Positions 14,027 through 18,914 of a DNA stretch of 18,914 nt are shown piece after piece (the stretch's first letter is position 1; every line of letters begins with the position of its first letter). The stretch is from Pseudomonadota bacterium. Lineage in GTDB: Bacteria; Pseudomonadota; Alphaproteobacteria; Sphingomonadales; Sphingomonadaceae. Both the position numbers and the translations under genes were made by a program. The stretch spans positions 1-18,914 of the forward strand of contig JAFABD010000078.1 of the NCBI GenBank assembly GCA_023426225.1, written 5' to 3'. Under the pieces are notes generated by a model. That model was given only the letters and a program-made list of their open reading frames with translations, searched no databases and was not told the DNA's origin.

Positions 14027-15159
14027 GCGACGCGGGCCTCGCCGGGGAAACCCTCGGCGATCCAGCGATCCTCGACCGCGTGGAGCGCGCGCGCGACCTC
14101 CGGCCCCTTCGCAAGCCCGCGTGCCACCAGCGCGCCGCCACCGAGCGGCAGGCGCGGCACATCCCATTCGGCCATCGCGGCGGCATCGGCGATGCGGCCG
14201 GCAAGCAGCAGCGCATCGACCGCATTTTCGCGCCCCAGCCGGTACGCGGCCTCGCGCGCGTCGGCGATCGCGAGCGGGCGGGCGGCGGCCGCGAGGCGCT
14301 TGCGGTTCGCGTTCGAGAGCTTGAGCCGGGCGCCGACCGCGGTCGCGACGGCGTCCGAAGGCGGGAGCAGGGCGGCGAGGCGGCGAATGGCCGACGCGGC
14401 GATCCCGGCCTGGGCCTCCGCCGCCGCGAGCGTGTCGAGGCGCGCCGCGCCGTCGGCGTCGATTTCGGGGAGAACCGGCGCGAAAATGCCGTGCTCGACC
14501 ATCAGCCGGACGACGCGCGGGGCGTCGCGCGCGACGAGGAGCTTGGTCAATTCGTCGGCGATGCGTTCGCGCGAGAGCGCCATCAGATCGCGCGCGCGGG
14601 CCGTGCAGGCCGCGAGCGCGTCGGCATCGGGCGTGTCGCCGAAGCGCGCGAGGAAGCGGAAAAAGCGTAGGATTCGCAAATGATCCTCGGCAATTCGCCG
14701 CAAAGGATCGCCGATAAAGCGCACCTGGCGTGAAAACAGGTCGTCGATTCCGCCGAAAAAATCGAAAATCGTGCCGTTCGCAGGATCGGCGTAGAGCGCA
14801 TTCATCGTGAAGTCGCGCCGCGCGGCATCGGCGCGCCAGTCGGCGGTGAACGCAACGGTGGCATGGCGGCCGTCGGTCGCCACATCGTGGCGAAGCGTCG
14901 TCACCTCGACCGGGCCGCCGTCGAGCACCGCCGTCACCGTGCCGTGCGCGAGCCCGGTGGGCACGACCCGGATCGCCGCCGCGCGGAGGCGCTCGATCAC
15001 GTTTTCGGGCGCGAGCGGTGTGGCGACGTCGATGTCGGCGACCGGCAGGCCGAGCAGCGTGTCGCGCACCGAGCCGCCGACGAAGCGCGCGTCGCCCAGC
15101 GCGGCCACCAGCCGGTCGAGACCCGGACGGCGGCGCCACTCGGCATCGGGAAGAATCAT
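13942..15159 (-). CDS. CCA-adding tRNA nucleotidyltransferase / poly(A) polymerase family
   Basis: A class II nucleotidyltransferase of about 405 residues that repairs or adds the CCA end of tRNAs. The catalytic head shows 'FVGGSVRDTLLGLPVADIDVATP', with Asp42 and Asp44 as metal ligands, 'RRDFTMNALY' and the neck motif 'EDHLRILRFFRFLARF'. The start is ambiguous. The ATG at 15159 overlaps the upstream stop (ATGA) and has GGAA about five bases ahead; the ATG at 15168 adds three residues without a ribosome site. I prefer 15159. It is the last gene of a four-gene operon. The final ~28 residues ('SSIANAAGSSSGRA') lie opposite the end of the GGDEF/EAL gene and look non-conserved, so the tail may be a recent extension. 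At least one tRNA in the window already encodes CCA, which suggests a repair role. Confidence 0.92.
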   Translation of the reverse strand: MILPDAEWRRRPGLDRLVAALGDARFVGGSVRDTLLGLPVADIDVATPLAPENVIERLRAAAIRVVPTGLAHGTVTAVLDGGPVEVTTLRHDVATDGRHATVAFTADWRADAARRDFTMNALYADPANGTIFDFFGGIDDLFSRQVRFIGDPLRRIAEDHLRILRFFRFLARFGDTPDADALAACTARARDLMALSRERIADELTKLLVARDAPRVVRLMVEHGIFAPVLPEIDADGAARLDTLAAAEAQAGIAASAIRRLAALLPPSDAVATAVGARLKLSNANRKRLAAAARPLAIADAREAAYRLGRENAVDALLLAGRIADAAAMAEWDVPRLPLGGGALVARGLAKGPEVARALHAVEDRWIAEGFPGEARVAQLADEAVTALLQPSSIANAAGSSSGRA

Positions 15160-15764
15160 GGTTTCCATCGCAGTCGCCGTGAAAGATTGACGAGCATCGC
15201 CGCCGTGGCACCCCAGATCCGGCGATCACCCCACAGGATTTCGAAATAGTGCCGCTCGCGCCCGTCATGGAACACGCTGGCGCGGTGCTGGTTGGCGGGA
15301 TCGAGCAGAAAGTCCAGCGGAACCTCGAACACATCGGCCACTTCGGCTTCGGCCGGAACGAGCGGCAGGTCGGGCGGGACGACGCCGAGCACCGGCGTCA
15401 CGTCGAAGCCCGTGATCGTGCGGTAGCGATCGGCGGTGCCGACCACGTCGACCAGCCGGCCGGGAAGCGCGATCTCCTCCTCCGCCTCGCGCAGCGCCGC
15501 GGCGACCGCATCGGCATCGCCCGGATCGACCCGCCCGCCGGGAAAGGCGATCTGGCCGGCATGGCGGCGCAGGCTGGCGTTGCGGAGCGTCAGGATGACG
15601 CCCGGATCGCGCCGATCGGTGACGCCGATCAGCACCGCGGCGGGGCGCGGCGGCGGCGCATCGACGGCGAGCAGCGTGTCCGGCCCGTGATCGCCGGGCC
15701 AGAGATCGGGCGGAAGCGGATGGTCGGTCGTGAGCGCGTCGCGCAGCCGCTCGGCCAGCGTCAC
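15156..15764 (-). CDS. Nudix hydrolase, NudL-like CoA pyrophosphatase
   Basis: A 202-residue Nudix protein of the CoA-pyrophosphatase subfamily, which cleaves CoA or acyl-CoA to 3',5'-ADP and phosphopantetheine. The subfamily marker 'LTLRNASLRRHAGQIAFPGG' precedes the Nudix box, whose end is 'ALREAEEEIALP' (residues 90-101), matching E. coli NudL, which has REAEEEVAIP. A downstream 'YRTITGFDVTPVLGVVPPDL' block is also typical. The start is the GTG at 15764, overlapping the DUF1285 stop (GTGA), with GGAGG six bases upstream inside the end of that gene. The open frame reaching 15833 is only Arg-rich antisense-like sequence. Its stop overlaps the CCA-transferase start by the same ATGA device. 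Confidence 0.92.
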   Translation of the reverse strand: MTLAERLRDALTTDHPLPPDLWPGDHGPDTLLAVDAPPPRPAAVLIGVTDRRDPGVILTLRNASLRRHAGQIAFPGGRVDPGDADAVAAALREAEEEIALPGRLVDVVGTADRYRTITGFDVTPVLGVVPPDLPLVPAEAEVADVFEVPLDFLLDPANQHRASVFHDGRERHYFEILWGDRRIWGATAAMLVNLSRRLRWKP

Positions 15765-16375
15765 GCGGCGCCTCCATGCGCGGCGGCATCCGCCATATCG
15801 GGTTCGAGCGCGAAGAAGGCGCCGTCGCTCCACACCCCGGCGGGCGCGCTGCCGTTCGACAGCGCGATTTCGGCGAGTTCGTAATAGACCGGGCGCGCGA
15901 GCAGCGCGAGGAGCCCGCCGCGCACGACGAGATAGGGGCGCGCCTCTTCACCGGCCGCATCGCCGTCGTCGCGCACGACGAGGCGCAGCGGATGATCGGG
16001 GGCGGCCGCGACGATGTCGCCGGTGTTGAGCCGGAAGGCGAGGCGCATCGCCGCACCTTCGCCCTCGCGCTTCATTTCGACCGCGACGAAAGGCGCGTCC
16101 TCGACGTCGATGTCGAGCTTTTCGACCGGCGTGACGAGCACATGCCGCCCGTCGGGCTCACGGCGCAGGATCGTGGAAAAGAGCCGGACCATCGCCGGCC
16201 GCCGGATCGGCGCGCCCTGGTGATACCAGGTGCCGTCGCGCGCGATCCGCATCTCGCTGTGCCCGCAATGCGAAGGGTTCCAGCGATCGACCGGCGGCAA
16301 CTGCTTCGCATCGGCGAGACGGGCGATCTCGGCAAGGCTGAGGCCGGCGAAGTCGGGGGGCGGGGGGAGCGGCAT
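15761..16375 (-). CDS. DUF1285 domain protein
   Basis: A 204-residue cytoplasmic protein matching the DUF1285 family throughout. It shows 'LPPVDRWNPSHCGHSEMRIARDGTWYHQGAPIRRPAMVRLFSTILRRE' near residues 26-74, then 'LVTPVEKLDIDVEDAPFVAVEM', and 'YYELAEIALSNG' towards the end. No enzymatic motif is visible and the family function is not established. In this operon it sits between an acetyltransferase and a NudL-like Nudix enzyme and is translationally coupled to the latter (GTGA). The DUF1285-Nudix-CCA-transferase order is, to my knowledge, common in alphaproteobacteria, which points to a conserved link with nucleotide/CoA or tRNA-end metabolism. That link is an inference. A GAAGGGG directly before the ATG serves as ribosome site. 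Confidence 0.88.
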   Translation of the reverse strand: MPLPPPPDFAGLSLAEIARLADAKQLPPVDRWNPSHCGHSEMRIARDGTWYHQGAPIRRPAMVRLFSTILRREPDGRHVLVTPVEKLDIDVEDAPFVAVEMKREGEGAAMRLAFRLNTGDIVAAAPDHPLRLVVRDDGDAAGEEARPYLVVRGGLLALLARPVYYELAEIALSNGSAPAGVWSDGAFFALEPDMADAAAHGGAA

Positions 16376-16423
16376 CCCCTTCAGTTAGGCGAGCCGGCCC
16401 GCCGCCTCAACCCGGGGGCGGCG

Positions 16424-16945
16424 TCAGCCCTGTTCCACCGGGCGCGGCACGAGCAGCCCGGTGCCGTCGGGAACCGCGCTGCCGAGCGCGAGCAGGCGGC
16501 GGGCCTCGAACGGCCCGGGCATCCGCCAGCCGCCGGTGCGATCGGCGGTGAAGCCGAAAAAGCGGCCATAATATTCGGGATCGCCGATCAGCATCAGCGC
16601 ATCGGCCTCCGCGTCGGCCGAGGTCGCCGCGGCCTGAAGCGTGCGCGCGACGAGCTGGCGGCCGATGCCGCCCTGTTGCCGATCGGGCTCGACGGCGACG
16701 GGGCCGACCATGACCATCGGCACATGCCCGCCGCGGTCGCAAGCGAGCGCGACCGGCCAGCATTGAATCGTGCCGAGCAGCGCCCCGTCGGGTGCGCAGG
16801 CGGCGAAGCTGAGTTCGGGGATCGGCGTGGTTCCCGCGCGCACCCGATACGCCGTTCGCGATCGCCGGTCCGGACCGAAAGCGCGGTCGAGCAGCGCCTC
16901 CACGGCGTCGGACGGGATCTGGTCGAGCGGTACGAGTGCGGTCAC
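16424..16945 (-). CDS. GNAT-family N-acetyltransferase
   Basis: A 173-residue acetyltransferase that transfers acetyl from acetyl-CoA to an unknown amine. The acetyl-CoA loop is 'VAVEPDRQQGGIGRQLV', the Q/RxxGxG/A motif, preceded by the strand 'VPMVMVGPVAV'. 'LMLIGDPEYYGRFFGF' is the typical C-terminal block of the COG3153 type. The GTG at 16945 has AAGGA seven bases upstream and begins right before the conserved fold ('VTALVPLDQIPSDAVEALLDRAFG'). The frame to 17074 is Arg-rich and has no ribosome site. It is probably the first gene of the minus-strand operon, 48 bases ahead of the DUF1285 gene, and divergent from folB. Confidence 0.88.
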   Translation of the reverse strand: MTALVPLDQIPSDAVEALLDRAFGPDRRSRTAYRVRAGTTPIPELSFAACAPDGALLGTIQCWPVALACDRGGHVPMVMVGPVAVEPDRQQGGIGRQLVARTLQAAATSADAEADALMLIGDPEYYGRFFGFTADRTGGWRMPGPFEARRLLALGSAVPDGTGLLVPRPVEQG

Positions 16946-17130
16946 CTCTTTGTCCTTGCAACCGGGCGCATCCGATTCGCGCCCGCGGGTGGCGCGCTTT
17001 ACCGCCCGATTGTGACGAAACAAGCCCGGATCGTGGCCGCGACGACGCGCGACCGCGCGGCCCCGGGCTTTCAACCCAGGCGGCTTCTGCTAAAGGCGCC
17101 CGCGCAACCCCTCCCGCGAAAGGCCCCAGA

Positions 17131-17502
17131 TTGCCCGATCTGCTTCAGCTCCAGGTCCATGATCTCGAAGTCGAGATCCTGACCGGAATCTATTCGGAAG
17201 AAACGCATCTGCCGCAGCCGCTGCGCATTTCGGTGACGGCCGATCTCGACCTGCCCGAGCGTTTCGATCCGGAAACGCCGCTGAGCGCGTCCAAAAGCTA
17301 TATCGACCTGAAGCATGCCGCGACCGACGCGCTGCCCAAGGACGTACATTTCACGCTGATAGAGGCAGTTGCCGACCATATCTGCCAGACATTGTTCATC
17401 CAGGACGCGCGCGTGCGGCGCGTCGAGGTGCGCATCGTCAAGCTGGCGATCGCCGAGCATAACGAATCGATCGGCATCACGCTGGTGCGCCACCGCCGCT
17501 GA
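17131..17502 (+). CDS. folB: dihydroneopterin aldolase-like protein
   Basis: A 123-residue pterin aldolase-type protein, converting 7,8-dihydroneopterin to 6-hydroxymethyl-dihydropterin plus glycolaldehyde in folate synthesis. The T-fold signature 'VEILTGIYSEETHLPQPLRISV' carries the substrate/catalytic Glu24. Tyr57 in 'SYIDLK', Glu78 in 'FTLIEAVADHI' and Lys104 in 'VEVRIVKLAIAEHN' match the family's catalytic set, although the usual Lys-Pro after the last strand is Lys-Leu here. The start is TTG at 17131, preceded by AAAGG seven bases upstream. A longer frame to 16936 is Arg/Pro-rich and overlaps the divergent acetyltransferase start. A rare UUG start would lower translation. folP and folK are not in the window. 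Confidence 0.85.
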   Translation: MPDLLQLQVHDLEVEILTGIYSEETHLPQPLRISVTADLDLPERFDPETPLSASKSYIDLKHAATDALPKDVHFTLIEAVADHICQTLFIQDARVRRVEVRIVKLAIAEHNESIGITLVRHRR

Positions 17503-17508
17503 GGCCGC

Positions 17509-17534
17509 CGCCCCGGCCGGGAAGGGCCGGGGCG
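17509..17534. terminator. bidirectional GC hairpin between convergent genes
   Basis: CGCCCCGGCC (17509-17518) and GGCCGGGGCG (17525-17534) are perfect inverted repeats with the loop GGGAAG. They lie in the 45-base gap between folB and the converging secreted-protein gene. There is no T-run on either side, so it may act by RNA structure or with Rho. Confidence 0.6.
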
Positions 17535-17547
17535 AACGGGGCGTCGT

Positions 17548-18396
17548 TCAGCGACAGGGGCCGAGCGCCGCCCGGACAAAGGCATAATCCTCGCGCGCCG
17601 CCGCGACATTGGCCGGATCGGCGCCGTCGAAGCTGGTATCGGGGAGCGTCGCGGGAAGGCCGCAGGCGAGGCGATACCAGAGCAGCGTGTCGCGCCGCGG
17701 CGGCCCCGCCGCCTCATCGACGATGTCGCCAAGCGCGACCGCCCAGCGCCGCTGTTCACCCGGACGACGCAGGATCTGGAGCGATACCGGCGCGTCGGTC
17801 TGGGTAAGCAGGAAGATCTGCGTCTCACCCTCGCCCGGCAGCGTGCCGGGGACGTGGAAGACGTTGCCGATTCCCGTAATCGCCGGCGGCGCGTCGGGCG
17901 CGACCACCTCACGCGTGATCGACCGCACGCGCGCATCGAGATCGGGCGTCCAGGCGAGCTGGGCATCGGCGCCGGCGAGCTGGACCTGACCCGGGCGGCC
18001 GGGCAGGGCGCGCGCGAAGAGCAGCATCCGCTGCTTGCGCAGCCGGGGCACGCGACCGCGCGCATCGACCGCGACATCCGCAACATACCCGATATGCGCC
18101 GGGAGCGGATCTGTGCCGCGAATCAGGGCGCCGACCTGGGCCTCGATATAGAATCGGACATGTCCCGGAGCGGTACCGACGGCCTGTGGACCGGTGACGC
18201 GAGCGGCGCTGACAACGTTCGCATCGATCACCAGCGGCGCCGCGAGGACATGCCCGGCAAGCGTCGCATAACTGGGTTCGGCGGCGACCGTGTCGACCGC
18301 GGCGGGGGCGGAATTCTGCGCGGATTCCCGCGCATTGGCGGGCAGTGCCAGCGGCGCTGCAACGCAACAAATTGCTAACAGACTGGCTCGATTCAT
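17548..18396 (-). CDS. secreted protein of unknown function
   Basis: A 282-residue protein with a clear Sec signal peptide (MNRASLLAICCVAAPLALPANA, cut after ANA). The mature part begins with an Ala-rich stretch and then looks globular, mostly beta: 'LAGHVLAAPLVIDANVV', 'VRFYIEAQVGALIRGTDPLPAHIGYVADV' and 'QRMLLFARALPG'. Two cysteines near the C-terminus (in 'LACGLPATL' and the final 'GPCR') could form a disulfide in the periplasm. No catalytic motif is recognised. I read the family as a conserved periplasmic protein of sphingomonads, but that rests on general memory and not a visible motif. It is divergent from tonB, with a 225-base intergenic region, and no good ribosome site is seen before its ATG. 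Confidence 0.8.
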   Translation of the reverse strand: MNRASLLAICCVAAPLALPANARESAQNSAPAAVDTVAAEPSYATLAGHVLAAPLVIDANVVSAARVTGPQAVGTAPGHVRFYIEAQVGALIRGTDPLPAHIGYVADVAVDARGRVPRLRKQRMLLFARALPGRPGQVQLAGADAQLAWTPDLDARVRSITREVVAPDAPPAITGIGNVFHVPGTLPGEGETQIFLLTQTDAPVSLQILRRPGEQRRWAVALGDIVDEAAGPPRRDTLLWYRLACGLPATLPDTSFDGADPANVAAAREDYAFVRAALGPCR

Positions 18397-18621
18397 GGGT
18401 GCTGCGATAGCCCAACGGTGCCCGCTTAAACAGAAATAATTCCGTCATGCCGCGGCGCTAGGCCCTTTTGGTCCGACAAAGCGTTTGCGTACCGCGGGGT
18501 GCCACGATACAGACTCGGGCCCTGCCGAACGTGCGCTTTGACCAGTGAACGGCGGGCGGACTGTGCGCGGGACAATCCGCCGCCCAGGGTCGCATCGAAT
18601 TAGAGGAGTGACGTTGCCGAC

Positions 18622-18914
18622 ATGGCTTACGCTGACCGGAATGTAACTGGGAGCCGGTTCGTTGCGATCATCCTGGTCGCAATCATCGTGGCGGGCATGG
18701 GGTATGCCTTTGTCACGGGCCTGGCTTACCAGTATATCAAGAAGAAGGCGGAGGAGTTGAAGACCTTCCAGGTCGACGAACCACCGCCCCCGCCCGAAGA
18801 AGTACCGCCGCCGCCCCCGCCCCCGGATACTCCGGTGCCGCCGCCGCCGACGCAGGTCGTGACGCCGCCGGCGCAGGTGCAGGTGCAGCAGCCGACGCCC
18901 CAGATCAACACCAC
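18622..18914 (+). CDS. tonB: TonB energy-transducer protein, 3'-partial
   Basis: The first ~97 codons of a TonB protein, which spans the periplasm to power outer-membrane transport from the ExbBD proton motor. The N-terminus has a short cytoplasmic part (MAYADRNVTGSR), one signal-anchor helix ('FVAIILVAIIVAGMGYAFVTGLAYQY'), then a Lys/Glu helix (IKKKAEELKTFQVDE). A Pro-Glu/Pro-Val-rich linker follows ('PPPPPEEVPPPPPPPD', 'TPVPPPPTQVV', 'PPAQVQVQQ'). The C-terminal receptor-binding domain lies beyond the window. GAGGAG lies 13 bases ahead of the ATG, rather far for an ideal site. The anchor helix lacks the His seen in E. coli TonB; in its place is 'IIVAGMGYA'. Neighbouring exbBD genes would confirm it but are outside the window. 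Confidence 0.88.
   Translation, partial: MAYADRNVTGSRFVAIILVAIIVAGMGYAFVTGLAYQYIKKKAEELKTFQVDEPPPPPEEVPPPPPPPDTPVPPPPTQVVTPPAQVQVQQPTPQINT

Noticed and set aside
18397..18621. Fur box or clear promoter upstream of tonB
   Set aside because: TTGCGT at 18485-18490 with a poor -10 candidate near 18506-18513 is the best pair and matches weakly. No GATAAT-type iron box is seen.
1..18914. CRISPR arrays, rRNA genes, phage genes or toxin-antitoxin pairs
   Set aside because: No regular repeat-spacer pattern, rRNA signature, phage structural or integrase gene, or paired small toxin/antitoxin frames were found on either strand.

Overview
The window is GC-rich chromosomal DNA of an alphaproteobacterium, most likely a sphingomonad (Sphingomonadales). 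This is inferred from the protein types and their grouping: a YkuD L,D-transpeptidase, alphaproteobacterial ParC, PurC/PurS/PurQ, a YhhQ-type queuosine-precursor transporter, DUF1285-NudL-CCA-transferase, a FolB beginning with TTG, and a short TonB with a proline-rich linker. Intergenic gaps are short, stop/start overlaps of the ATGA or GTGA type are common, and Shine-Dalgarno sites are patchy. No transposase, integrase, CRISPR array, rRNA or phage gene is visible.

Layout. Positions 1-910 hold the 3' part of an L,D-transpeptidase gene and a small single-helix membrane protein. Positions 966-5281 hold the least ordinary part, a sugar/inositol and glycosyltransferase locus. On the minus strand an inositol-3-phosphate synthase lacking its N-terminal domain is followed by a zinc-type dehydrogenase and a Gfo/Idh/MocA oxidoreductase. 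On the plus strand a C-terminal fragment of one glycosyltransferase is followed by a nearly complete second glycosyltransferase and the last ~58 codons of a nucleotide-sugar epimerase. The two minus/plus fragments meet head to head near 3797. The epimerase remnant abuts glycosyltransferase 2 near 5100. I read this as two internal deletions, or assembly joins, in what was once a divergent gene cluster.

Positions 5297-9508 hold a Crp/Fnr-type regulator, tRNA-Arg(TCT) with encoded CCA, the YhhQ transporter (probably leaderless mRNA), a small VanZ-like membrane protein, and the purine genes purC, purS and purQ. Positions 9901-14026 hold parC and a PAS-like/GGDEF/EAL protein with both c-di-GMP active-site signatures intact.

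Positions 13942-16945 are a tight minus-strand operon: GNAT acetyltransferase, DUF1285 protein, NudL-like CoA pyrophosphatase and CCA-adding enzyme. It is followed by folB, a secreted protein of unknown function facing it across a hairpin, and the 5' end of a TonB gene running off the right edge.

Most of the window is housekeeping. The candidate for something unusual is the inositol/CgeB-glycosyltransferase locus, which here looks like a decaying remnant rather than a working novel system. The intact version in relatives may be an under-described glycan or glycolipid pathway.
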